Of a DNA stretch of 39,163 nucleotides, positions 7,745 through 17,268 are shown in pieces. The translations under genes were made by a program, and so were the position numbers. The notes under the pieces are model-generated. The model saw only the letters and a list, made by a program, of their open reading frames with translations. It made no database searches and was not told the origin of the DNA. Positions within the stretch are counted from its first letter, which is position 1, and every line of letters starts with the position of its first letter. This stretch comes from CAVOJV01 sp963696325 (GTDB lineage: Bacteria > Pseudomonadota > Gammaproteobacteria > Competibacterales > Competibacteraceae), in NCBI GenBank assembly GCA_963696325.1, contig CAVOJV010000007.1:1-39163 (forward strand), written 5' to 3'.

Positions 7745-8932
7745 CTAACGGTTTACTCTGGCGGGTACAACAGCGGCACCGGCAGCCGGTGGCTGCCTCT
7801 CGGGCGACTCCTCCACCTTTTCCTCCTGGATGGTCTCCAGACTCAGGGTAAGGCCGGGGTCTTTTTTCTGTGCGCCTTCCGAGAGGCTGATCTTCAGGCG
7901 CAGATTGTTGGCCGAATCGGCATTTTTGATGGCCTCGTCTTGGGATACGCGCCCGGCCGCATAGAGCTTGAACAGGGCGCCGTCCATGGTCTGCATGCCG
8001 TAGCTCTCGGATTTTTCCATAATCTCCTTGAGCCCGGCAAACTCGTTGCGCTTGATCAACGCCTCCACCATGGGCGACTGCAACAGCACCTCGATGGCGG
8101 CGGCGCGCTTGCCGTCTACGGTGGGTATCAGGCGCTGGCAGATGAAGGCGCATAGATTGCCGGACAGGTCGTTCAGTAACTGCGGGCGGCGTTCCTCCGG
8201 GAAGAAATTGATGATGCGATCCAGCGCCTGGTTAGCGCTGTTGGCATGGAGGGTGGAGATGGCCAGATGGCCGGTCTCGGCAAAAGTGAGCGCGTGCTCC
8301 ATGGTCTCCCGGTCGCGAATCTCTCCGATCAGGATTACATCCGGAGCCTGCCGCAAGGTGTTTTTCAGAGCATCCGCATAGCTCAAGGTATCCACGCCTA
8401 TCTCGCGTTGGTTGACGATGGAGCGTTTATGATGATGGACAAATTCTATGGGGTCTTCGATGGTGATGATGTGTCCGCCGCTGTGGGTATTGCGATGATC
8501 GATCAGGGCGGCCAGCGAGGTGGATTTACCCGAACCGGTACCCCCGACGAACAGAACCAGTCCGCGTTTAGCCATCACGACCTTGGTGAGCACTGGCGGC
8601 AGCCCCAATTCCTCGACAGTGGGAATCTCGGTTTTAATGTTGCGGACCACCATCGCGACTTCGTTGCGCTGCCGGAAAATATTGACGCGAAAACGTCCTA
8701 CGCCCGATTCGCTGATGGCCAAATTCATTTCCAGCTTCTGCTCGAAGTCCTGAAGCTGTTCCGCATTCATGATTTCACGAGCGATTTCCTTGACGCGGCC
8801 CGGCGGAAACGGTTCTTTTTCAAGGAGCTTTAACGTTCCATTAAATTTTCCGCAGGCCGGCGCGCCCGTGGTGAGGTACAGGTCGGAACCATCATTACGC
8901 GCCAAAACCCTTAGATAATCTTTGAAATCCAT
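7745..8932 (-). CDS. pilU: Type IV pilus twitching motility ATPase PilU
   Basis: A PilT/PilU-type secretion ATPase of the GspE superfamily that helps power pilus retraction at the inner membrane. From ATG 8932 (MDFKDYLRVLARNDGSDLYL) it has the N-terminal PAS-like domain, Walker A GGTGSGKSTS, the Asp-box region ITIEDPIEF, Walker B VILIGEIRD and the His-box STLHANSANQ. The C-terminal tail is rich in K/E/P and ends in VNR. The tail and overall sequence fit PilU better than PilT. The open frame continues 32 codons upstream, but homology begins at MDFKDY. The usual partner pilT is not beside it. It is convergent with prlC with only 6 bp between the stop codons. Confidence 0.92.
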   Translation of the reverse strand: MDFKDYLRVLARNDGSDLYLTTGAPACGKFNGTLKLLEKEPFPPGRVKEIAREIMNAEQLQDFEQKLEMNLAISESGVGRFRVNIFRQRNEVAMVVRNIKTEIPTVEELGLPPVLTKVVMAKRGLVLFVGGTGSGKSTSLAALIDHRNTHSGGHIITIEDPIEFVHHHKRSIVNQREIGVDTLSYADALKNTLRQAPDVILIGEIRDRETMEHALTFAETGHLAISTLHANSANQALDRIINFFPEERRPQLLNDLSGNLCAFICQRLIPTVDGKRAAAIEVLLQSPMVEALIKRNEFAGLKEIMEKSESYGMQTMDGALFKLYAAGRVSQDEAIKNADSANNLRLKISLSEGAQKKDPGLTLSLETIQEEKVEESPERQPPAAGAAVVPARVNR

Positions 8933-9071
8933 AGCTTGTCTCTCATAGCTTAGTGAATCTTTGCCGCGACACCGGAACCGGAGGCCAGCATGCGCAAGAG
9001 TAGCAAAGCCACCAGAGGCCGATTTCACGCTAGAACAGCAAGAATCAAGCCGGTTAAAAGCAACCTGCGTT

Positions 9072-9643
9072 TACCATTTCAAGGATATTTTGGACTTCTC
9101 CGCGATCGAAGCAGGCGAACTTGAGCTGTGCCCCAGGGGGTTTAAGCTGCGGGACCATGTAGAGAATACCCTGCAGATTCTCGGGACGCGGACAGCAAAA
9201 AAGGTCTGCAACTGACGATTGAGATTACCCCTGAGGTGCCCGATGAACTGGTGGGAGATCCAGACAAGCTACGTCATATGCTCACGCACCTGGTAGACAA
9301 CGCCAGCAAGTTCACCGCACAGGGCAGCATAACGGTGAAGACCTGGTCAGCGCAGCGCGAGACGAACTGCGTATTGTTGCACTTCGCGGTGAGTGATACA
9401 GGGATTGGCATTCCCAGCGCCAAGCAGCAGACCATCTTTGCAGCGTTCAATCAGGCGGACGCCACCACCACGCGCAAGTATGGCAGGACCTGGCTGGGAT
9501 TGGCGATCTGCTTCGAGTTGGTGCAGATGATGGGGGGACGGATCTGGGTTGAGCGCGAGGCAGGCAACGGCAGTACTTTTCACTTTAATATCCGTCTGGG
9601 TGTCACCGCGACGGCCACCGTCTCGCCTACCGCAACGAAATAG
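9072..9643 (+). pseudogene. Sensor histidine kinase remnant
   Basis: A decayed fragment of a hybrid-type histidine kinase. It begins in the second helix of the dimerisation domain (FKDILDFSAIEAGELEL), without the phosphoacceptor His, and continues through the N box (HMLTHLVDNASKFT), G1 (SDTGIGIP) and F box (FAAFNQAD). The G2 box reads GRTWLGLAI where GGTGLGLAI is expected. A frameshift falls in an A run near 9,198 (six A where seven would restore the frame), separating AKK from GLQLTIEITPE. No start, sensor domain or receiver domain is present. It lies between pilU (divergent) and ggt (convergent). Confidence 0.85.
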
Positions 9644-9652
9644 CGCGGCGGC

Positions 9653-11173
9653 TCAGCCGAGTATGCGCGCGTGCCCGCCCCGACGTGGATCGCCCGCCCC
9701 CTCACCCTGCGGAGAAACCGCGTTGACGCCGCCGAAGTAAACATCCTGCACGCGCCAGGCATTGACCAACCAGCGTCGCCCCACGGCGGCCAGGGTGGCG
9801 GCTGGAAAGCCTGGCTCGCTCTGCACGCAGGCGCCATCCCAATGCACTCTGGGCGCCTCAACGGCATCCTGCACACCCATGCCGAAATCCACCACGTTGC
9901 TGATTACCTGCAGCAGAGCGGTGCGGATGCGCTTGCTGCCGCCGCTGCCGAGTACAAGCCTGACGCGTCCGCCTTCCAACAACAGGGAGGGGGACATCAT
10001 GGACGCCACGCGCAGGCCGGGCGGACTGGTATGAAAACCGTCGGGATGCAGGTCATCCTCACCCAGCATGTTATTGAGCATGATGCCGGTGCCCGGAACC
10101 AGGTAGCCCGAACCCTCGCCGTTAGAGGTGGTCATGCTTGCCACATTGCCGGCGGCGTCGCAGACACTGACATGCGTGGTACCGCCAGAAGCACTGCGCA
10201 CCTGTTGCAGGCTGTCGGCAAGTGCGGTCTCCGCCAAGTGTTCCAGATCCGTGTAGCCAGCAGCGCGCTGCCGGTCCACGTCCGCCATGACGGTCACCAG
10301 CAGCGCCAGATGCTCTGGCGTACCGAACCCCAGGGCACCCACATCAACGGCTTCCAATAGTCGCAGCGACAGCGCAATCAGCGCACCGCCGAATGAGGGT
10401 GGCGGGTTGGTGAGCAGCCGTAACCCCCGATAGGTGGCAAACAGCGGCTGGCGTTCGCTGACGCGATAGGCGGCCAGATCGGCGGCGGTGATGAGCCCTT
10501 GATCAACCTGCATGTCCTGAGCGATGCGGCGTGCGACTTCCCCTTCGTAAAATTCCCTATCCCCCGTCTCTGGCAAAGTCTCCAGAAAAGCGGCGAACTC
10601 CGGATTAACAAAGCGATCGCCTGCCTGGAGATAACGCCCGCCGGGCTCAAAGAGCGCACGGCCGGCCGCTGTCAGCGTCATGAGGGGGCGTAGCAGATCC
10701 AGGAAATACGCCTGCTTGGCGTTGATGAGCAGTCCATGCCGGGCCAGTGCTACGGCAGGGGCAATGACTTCGGCCAACGGCAGGCGCCCGAGGCGCTGGT
10801 GAACAGTAAGATAACCACGCAGATTGCCCGGTACGGCGGCCGAACCGAGACCAATATTGAAGACTTGCTCACAACCGGGGAAACAGACCGTCATGGGCAG
10901 GAAATGCGGCTCCAGTTCACCGGCGCGCAGGCCCCGGCCAGGGGTGTCCACAAAAAAATCGAATAACAGCGCCTGTCCATGAGCGGTGTGTGCCAACAGA
11001 AACCCGCCGCCGCCCAGGCTGGTCAGGGCGGGTTCCGCCACGGCGGAAGCGAAACCCGCCGCCACGATTGCGTCAAAGGCGTTACCACCGGCGTGCAATA
11101 CTCCGCTCGCCGCGTCGGTGACGCAAGGATGGCCGCTGGCTACGCCCGCTTTTTTTGTTACCTGTTCAATCAC
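9653..11173 (-). CDS. ggt: Gamma-glutamyltransferase family protein
   Basis: An Ntn-hydrolase that transfers or hydrolyses the gamma-glutamyl group of glutathione and related peptides; the precursor cleaves itself before the catalytic threonine. That site is visible as SGGTTHVSVCD (near 10,170), followed by NVASMTTSNGEGSG and the oxyanion/lid-like region GIMLNNMLGE; the glycine-rich end SGGSKRIRTALLQVI is also present. The N-terminal part (VASGHPCVTDAASGVLHAGG) is typical. No signal peptide is obvious, so a cytoplasmic form is possible. The open frame reaches 11272 and overlaps rhlB. I chose GTG 11173 (VIEQVTKKAG), just before conserved sequence, but the start is uncertain. Confidence 0.85.
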   Translation of the reverse strand: MIEQVTKKAGVASGHPCVTDAASGVLHAGGNAFDAIVAAGFASAVAEPALTSLGGGGFLLAHTAHGQALLFDFFVDTPGRGLRAGELEPHFLPMTVCFPGCEQVFNIGLGSAAVPGNLRGYLTVHQRLGRLPLAEVIAPAVALARHGLLINAKQAYFLDLLRPLMTLTAAGRALFEPGGRYLQAGDRFVNPEFAAFLETLPETGDREFYEGEVARRIAQDMQVDQGLITAADLAAYRVSERQPLFATYRGLRLLTNPPPSFGGALIALSLRLLEAVDVGALGFGTPEHLALLVTVMADVDRQRAAGYTDLEHLAETALADSLQQVRSASGGTTHVSVCDAAGNVASMTTSNGEGSGYLVPGTGIMLNNMLGEDDLHPDGFHTSPPGLRVASMMSPSLLLEGGRVRLVLGSGGSKRIRTALLQVISNVVDFGMGVQDAVEAPRVHWDGACVQSEPGFPAATLAAVGRRWLVNAWRVQDVYFGGVNAVSPQGEGAGDPRRGGHARILG

Positions 11174-11216
11174 TGGCGCCCCATTGGCTGCCTGTCCTTT
11201 GGGCAAGGCTTGAGAT

Positions 11217-12491
11217 TTAGGGAGATTTCTGGGCCGGTACGGAGCGCCGCCGCGGGGCACGGGAGCGCTCACCGCCGCCGCGGACCGGGGGCTTGCGCCG
11301 CTCCATGCGTTTGGGTGGCTTGGGTTCCATCAGCAATCCATCGGTAATTGGCGCCACGGGAATTTTTTGCCCTATAAAATTTTCGATATCCGGCAGCGAA
11401 TACACATATTGCTCACAGGCGAAACTGATGGCATCGCCACTGGCCCCGATGCGGGCCGTACGGCCAATGCGGTGAACGTAGTCTTCCTGGTCCTGGGGAA
11501 GATCGAAGTTGATAACATGGCTCACGTCGGGGATATGCAGGCCACGGGCCGCCACGTCGGTGGCCACCAGAATTGGCAGTTCACCACGCTGAAAACGCTC
11601 CAGAAGCTGCTGACGTTTGTTCTGGGGGATATCGCCCGACAGCATTTCGGCATCCAGACCGTTGCCCAGTAGATAGCCAGTGACCCGCTCCGCGGCCCGC
11701 TTGGTGTTGACGAAGACAATCGAGCGGGTTGGGGATTGCTGATGCATGATGCCCAGTAGCAGCGGGATCTTGTCGTTGGAGGCCACGTGATAGAGCACTT
11801 GCCGCACCTTGTCGGCGGTGATCTGGTCCGACTCGATCTTGATAATCTGGGGATCATTCATGTGTTCATACGCCAATTCCAGGACGCGCGCGGACAGGGT
11901 GGCGGAGAACAACATGTTGATCCGCTGTCCCGGTGGCGGCATGCGCCGCAGCAGGTAGCGGATATCGGCGACAAACCCAAGGTCGAACATGCGGTCTGCC
12001 TCGTCCAGCACCACCACTTCGATATTCTTGAGTGTAAAGACACCCTGTTTGTGGTAGTCGATGATTCGGCCAGGTGTACCGATGATCACATCGACGCCTC
12101 CCTCCAATTTACGGCGCTGGGACTCATAGCCGATGCCGCCATAAACAGCCGTGCATGCCAAGCCAGTATACTTGCCCAGCAATTCGGCGTCCTTGTGGAT
12201 CTGCAGAGCCAGTTCCCGCGTGGGAGCAAGGATGATGGCCCAGGGACCAACCTTATCCTCATCCACCGGCTTTTCCATGAGATAGTGCAGGGTAGCCAGC
12301 AGGAAAGCGGCTGTCTTGCCGGTACCGGTCTGGGCCTGGCCCGCGATATCCATACCCTTCAGGGCCAGCGGCAAAGTGGCCGCCTGAATGGGGGTACAGT
12401 AGGTAAGCCCGGCGTCTTCCAAGCTTTCCAGGAGTGAGTCGGTCAGGCCGAGCGCGGTAAACGAAATAGTGGTAAGGTGATTTTTTTCCAT
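11217..12491 (-). CDS. rhlB: ATP-dependent RNA helicase RhlB
   Basis: A DEAD-box helicase of 424 aa; in other gammaproteobacteria RhlB unwinds RNA within the RNase E degradosome. All core motifs are readable: Q motif (FTALGLTDSLLESLEDAGLT, then TPIQ), motif I AQTGTGKT, Ia PTRELALQ, GG, Ib TPGR, II DEAD, III SAT, V ATDVAARGLHI and VI HRIGRTARIG. The basic C-terminal tail (MERRKPPVRGGGERSRAPRR) fits RNA binding. It is divergent from trxA, an arrangement also seen in E. coli (rhlB-trxA-rho), across a 271-bp intergenic region holding both promoters. Confidence 0.95.
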   Translation of the reverse strand: MEKNHLTTISFTALGLTDSLLESLEDAGLTYCTPIQAATLPLALKGMDIAGQAQTGTGKTAAFLLATLHYLMEKPVDEDKVGPWAIILAPTRELALQIHKDAELLGKYTGLACTAVYGGIGYESQRRKLEGGVDVIIGTPGRIIDYHKQGVFTLKNIEVVVLDEADRMFDLGFVADIRYLLRRMPPPGQRINMLFSATLSARVLELAYEHMNDPQIIKIESDQITADKVRQVLYHVASNDKIPLLLGIMHQQSPTRSIVFVNTKRAAERVTGYLLGNGLDAEMLSGDIPQNKRQQLLERFQRGELPILVATDVAARGLHIPDVSHVINFDLPQDQEDYVHRIGRTARIGASGDAISFACEQYVYSLPDIENFIGQKIPVAPITDGLLMEPKPPKRMERRKPPVRGGGERSRAPRRRSVPAQKSP

Positions 12492-12762
12492 AGATGCTAA
12501 GGATATCCTACACGCTAAGATTTAGGGGCTTGAAATAAAGTCTCATTTGGGCTGAAATGAAAGCTGTATCCTGTGTTGACGACAGGATCTGTCGCAACAA
12601 CTCTTCAATACAGACCGCTGGCGTTAGTTTGATGGTCGTCCTTGATCCGATGCCGTAGCTGCTGGGCATGTGTATGATCCTTCGCTAAGACCCGGCGTCC
12701 CGGTGTTCTCAATCGACACAGATTACAGTCCACGATGAATACCAATTTTGGAGGCTAATGCC

Positions 12763-13089
12763 ATGAGTGATCAAATTGTTCACGTAACCGATGATACCTT
12801 TGATGCTGAGGTACTCAATTCCGCCAAGGCGGTGCTGGTTGATTACTGGGCTGAGTGGTGTGGTCCCTGTAAAATGGTGGCCCCCATTCTGGCTGAGATC
12901 GCCGATGAATATGCCGATAAACTGAAAATAGCCAAGCTGAACATCGACGAAAATCCGAAGACACCACCCAAGTATGGCATCCGTGGCATTCCCACGCTTA
13001 TGCTGTTTCGTAATGGTAGTATTGCGGCGACGAAGGTAGGCGCATTATCCAAGTCCCAGCTTGCCGCCTTTATCGACAGCAACCTGTGA
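12763..13089 (+). CDS. trxA: Thioredoxin 1
   Basis: The 108-aa protein carries the redox site WAEWCGPCKM and the cis-proline loop GIRGIPTLMLF. It is a cytoplasmic disulfide reductase serving ribonucleotide reductase, PAPS reductase and methionine sulfoxide reductases. The start ATG 12763 lies 8 nt after GGAGG (12750-12754). An earlier ATG at 12758 is out of frame and stops at once. The residue before the cis-Pro region reads PPKYGIRG instead of the common APKYGIRG, a minor change. It is followed by rho, as in many gammaproteobacteria. Confidence 0.97.
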   Translation: MSDQIVHVTDDTFDAEVLNSAKAVLVDYWAEWCGPCKMVAPILAEIADEYADKLKIAKLNIDENPKTPPKYGIRGIPTLMLFRNGSIAATKVGALSKSQLAAFIDSNL

Positions 13090-13096
13090 AAAAACA

Positions 13097-13131
13097 GCAA
13101 CCGGTGTCCGCGGGGGGTGGACGCCGTTTGC
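13097..13131 (+). terminator. Stem-loop after trxA
   Basis: GCAACCGGTGTCC (13097-13109) pairs with GGACGCCGTTTGC (13119-13131), with one mismatch and one G-U pair, around a G-rich 9-nt loop. It lies 8 nt after the trxA stop and upstream of rho. No U tract follows, so it is more likely an mRNA-stabilising or partial attenuation structure than a strong intrinsic terminator. Confidence 0.45.
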
Positions 13132-13284
13132 TAACCATGTTAGCGTACCTAGTATTTAATTAAACATAATTATTGAACCGCCTTCGCCGCAGGTCGGCAA
13201 ACTCCTCAACTCTGAAGTAATTATCCGCCCCACGCCCGCAGGGCGTGCTTCCTGGGCTACGCCCAAGCCTGAAAAGTTGCTTAC

Positions 13285-14541
13285 ATGAATCTGACTGAGC
13301 TTAAAAAGAAATCCGCTGCCGAACTGATTGCCATCGCCCAGGACCTGAAACTCGAAGGCATGGCGAGGTCACGTAAACAGGATGTTATTTTCGCTATACT
13401 TAAAGCCCAAGCCAAAAATAACGAGGATATTTTCGGCGACGGAGTGTTGGAGATACTGCAGGACGGTTTTGGCTTTCTGCGCTCCGCGGACAGTTCCTAC
13501 CTGGCCGGTCCCGACGATATTTACGTTTCACCCAGCCAGATCCGTCGCTTTAATTTGCGCACCGGCGATACGGTCAACGGCAAGATCCGTCATCCCAAGG
13601 AGGGGGAACGCTATTTTGCCCTGCTCAAGGTCAACGAGATCAATTTTGAGCCACCGGAGAATTCCAAGAACAAGGTGCTGTTTGAAAACCTGACGCCGCT
13701 GCACGCCACCCAACGCATGGCGCTGGAGCGCGGCAACGGCAGCACCGAGGATATCACCGCCCGCGTCATTGACCTGATCGCGCCCATCGGCAAGGGCCAA
13801 CGCGGCCTGATCGTGTCGCCACCCAAGGCTGGCAAGACCATGATGCTGCAAAACATCGCGCAAAGTATCGCCACCAATCATCCGGAATGCTACCTCATCG
13901 TATTGCTCATCGACGAACGCCCCGAGGAAGTAACCGAGATGCAGCGTTCGGTGCGCGGCGAGGTGATCTCCAGCACCTTCGACGAGCCAGCGACGCGCCA
14001 TGTACAGGTGGCCGAGATGGTGATCGAGAAAGCCAAGCGACTGGTGGAACATAAGTTGGACGTAGTGATTCTGTTGGACTCCATAACTCGGCTGGCGCGG
14101 GCCTATAACACCGTAGTGCCAGCCTCCGGCAAGGTCTTGACCGGCGGCGTGGACGCCAACGCCTTGCAGCGACCCAAACGTTTCTTCGGGGCGGCCCGCA
14201 ATATCGAGGAAGGCGGTAGCCTGACCATCATCGCCACCACCCTCATCGACACCGGTTCGCGCATGGATGACGTGATCTATGAGGAATTCAAAGGCACTGG
14301 CAATATGGAAATCCACCTGGACCGCAAGATCGCTGAAAAACGTGTCTATCCGTCCATCAACATCAACCGTTCCGGCACCCGCCGTGAGGAACTCCTCACC
14401 GATCCCGACGATTTGCAGAAATTATGGCTGCTGCGCAAGCTCCTGCATGGGATGGAGGAATTACAAGCCATGGAGTTCCTGCTCGAACGCCTTAAGAACA
14501 CCAAGACCAACGCCGAGTTCTTTGAGTCCATGAAACGCTGA
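13285..14541 (+). CDS. rho: Transcription termination factor Rho
   Basis: A hexameric RNA helicase (418 aa) that ends transcription at Rho-dependent sites. The N-terminal helical domain (MNLTELKKKSAAELIAIAQ) is followed by the cold-shock-like RNA-binding domain (GVLEILQDGFGFLRS, YVSPSQIRRFNLRTGD). Then come Walker A SPPKAGKTMML, Walker B VVILLDSITRLARAYN, the Q loop (VLTGGVDANAL) and the R loop (GTGNMEIHLDRK). Length is as in E. coli Rho (419 aa). The 195-bp leader is AT-rich near 13,150-13,170 and contains a CACGCCC/GGGCGTG hairpin at 13231-13247. E. coli rho is autoregulated in its leader, but no specific attenuator can be proven here. Confidence 0.98.
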   Translation: MNLTELKKKSAAELIAIAQDLKLEGMARSRKQDVIFAILKAQAKNNEDIFGDGVLEILQDGFGFLRSADSSYLAGPDDIYVSPSQIRRFNLRTGDTVNGKIRHPKEGERYFALLKVNEINFEPPENSKNKVLFENLTPLHATQRMALERGNGSTEDITARVIDLIAPIGKGQRGLIVSPPKAGKTMMLQNIAQSIATNHPECYLIVLLIDERPEEVTEMQRSVRGEVISSTFDEPATRHVQVAEMVIEKAKRLVEHKLDVVILLDSITRLARAYNTVVPASGKVLTGGVDANALQRPKRFFGAARNIEEGGSLTIIATTLIDTGSRMDDVIYEEFKGTGNMEIHLDRKIAEKRVYPSININRSGTRREELLTDPDDLQKLWLLRKLLHGMEELQAMEFLLERLKNTKTNAEFFESMKR

Positions 14542-14595
14542 ATCAGCAGTAGCCCAAGCATCATCAGCCCGCGTCCCCTGGCGAAAATCCCAATA

Positions 14596-14620
14596 AAAAG
14601 CCCCGCACAGCGGGGCTTTT
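14596..14620. terminator. Bidirectional intrinsic terminator between rho and groEL
   Basis: A perfect stem AAAAGCCCCG / CGGGGCTTTT with loop CACAG. Ts follow the stem on the plus strand, and the A run on the other side gives Us on the minus strand. It can therefore end both rho (plus) and groEL (minus), which converge here. Confidence 0.92.
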
Positions 14621-14649
14621 GTCTTGCAGCAGCTTGCAGATCGGTTAGC

Positions 14650-16308
<1,659 letters not shown>

Positions 16309-16364
16309 GTGTACTTCCTCTTAAACCGTGCTTGAATTTCGTTGATGAGAATGGGGGTATTTAT

Positions 16365-16655
16365 TTAGCTTTCGATGACGGCCATGATCTCTTCTTCGCG
16401 CATGACGATCAGGTCTTCACCATCCACTTTCACCTCACTGCCAGAGTATTTGCCGAACAGCACGTGATCACCAACCTTGAGGTCCAGGGGGCGGACATCA
16501 CCGTTTTCCAGGATCTTGCCACGGCCAACGGCCATAACCGTTCCACGAGAAGGCTTCTCAGCGGCGGAACCGGGCAGCACGATACCACCCGCAGTCTTGG
16601 TTTCTTCCTCTTCGCGCTTGATGATCACGCGGTCATGCAATGGACGTACTTTCAT
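16365..16655 (-). CDS. groES: Co-chaperonin GroES (Hsp10)
   Basis: The 96-aa lid of the GroEL chamber. Visible are MKVRPLHDRVIIKREEEE, the mobile loop TAGGIVLPGSAAEKPSRG (contacts GroEL apical domains) and the C-terminal DLIVMREEEIMAVIE. The ATG is preceded by GAGAGC. It is the first gene of the groESL operon; the promoter region carries a CIRCE operator and two promoter-like sequences. Confidence 0.98.
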   Translation of the reverse strand: MKVRPLHDRVIIKREEEETKTAGGIVLPGSAAEKPSRGTVMAVGRGKILENGDVRPLDLKVGDHVLFGKYSGSEVKVDGEDLIVMREEEIMAVIES

Positions 16656-16703
16656 TTAAGATGCTCTCCTCATTGTTAAACTCATAGGGTCACGGCGAAG
16701 CTG

Positions 16704-16730
16704 TCAGCACTCGCCAGTGATGAGTGCTAA
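16704..16730 (-). promoter_or_regulatory. CIRCE operator (HrcA binding site)
   Basis: TCAGCACTC-N9-GAGTGCTAA on the plus strand, one mismatch from the CIRCE consensus TTAGCACTC-N9-GAGTGCTAA. It lies 48 bp upstream of groES and touches the -10 of the sigma70-like promoter. HrcA repressor bound here would block groESL transcription until heat shock. The hrcA gene is not in the window. Confidence 0.93.
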
Positions 16731-16757
16731 TAATAATCACCAAAACTACCCTGTCAA
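16730..16757 (-). promoter_or_regulatory. Sigma70-like groESL promoter overlapping CIRCE
   Basis: On the minus strand TTGACA (16752-16757) is followed by 16 nt and TATTAT (16730-16735). The -35 is a perfect consensus. The -10 abuts the CIRCE inverted repeat, so HrcA binding would directly hinder RNA polymerase. Confidence 0.75.
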
Positions 16758-16769
16758 GAGATACCTAAG

Positions 16770-16797
16770 AAATGGGGACAGGTGGAAAAAATTCAAG
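16770..16797 (-). promoter_or_regulatory. Sigma32-like (heat-shock) groESL promoter
   Basis: On the minus strand CTTGAA (16792-16797), 14 nt, then CCCCATTT (16770-16777). This matches the RpoH consensus (CTTGAA, 13-17 nt, CCCCATNT). Placed upstream of the HrcA-controlled promoter, it suggests dual heat-shock control of groESL. Confidence 0.75.
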
Positions 16798-16896
16798 CGT
16801 TAGGAAATTAATCCGCCAGGTAGAGTCTATTGTCCTGCTACATGCTCACAATAGCCTGGCTCTTGAAAAACCAGCGAGAAGGTAATAAGACCCGCC

Positions 16897-17268
16897 ATGA
16901 ACACGCATCACGTCGTCATCTATTGTACCTGTCCAGACCAAGGAGTTGCGGAACGCATCGCTACTGTCGTGGTTAATGATAGGCTCGCGGCTTGCGTAAA
17001 TATCGTGCCCGCCATTACCTCCATTTACCGTTGGCAGGAACGGGTGCAATCCGATCAGGAGCTTTTGTTGATCATCAAGACCCGGAGCGACATGTACCCA
17101 GCGCTGGAGACCCGCATCCGCGCCTTGCATCCTTACCAGGTGGTGGAAATCATCGTCCTACCCATCCTGCAGGGCTCCAGCGACTATCTCGCCTGGCTTG
17201 ATGCCAGCCTGGCCAATGCGCCGGTTACCTCAACCAATAATGGCCAACAGGGTGAAGCGACCCCATGA
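16897..17268 (+). CDS. cutA: Divalent-cation tolerance protein CutA
   Basis: A 123-aa trimeric, PII-like protein linked to copper and other divalent cation tolerance. Family motifs are clear: CPDQGVAERIATVVVNDRLAACVNI, SIYRWQ, E(L)LLIIKTR and HPYQVVEIIVLPI, then YLAWLDASL. Its ATGA overlaps the start of dsbD, so the two are translationally coupled, as in E. coli where cutA also precedes dsbD. Confidence 0.95.
   Translation: MNTHHVVIYCTCPDQGVAERIATVVVNDRLAACVNIVPAITSIYRWQERVQSDQELLLIIKTRSDMYPALETRIRALHPYQVVEIIVLPILQGSSDYLAWLDASLANAPVTSTNNGQQGEATP

Noticed and set aside
13231..13247. CACGCCC/GGGCGTG hairpin before rho considered as a terminator or riboswitch
   Set aside because: There is no U tract and no conserved leader motif; a 7-bp stem in GC-rich DNA is weak evidence.
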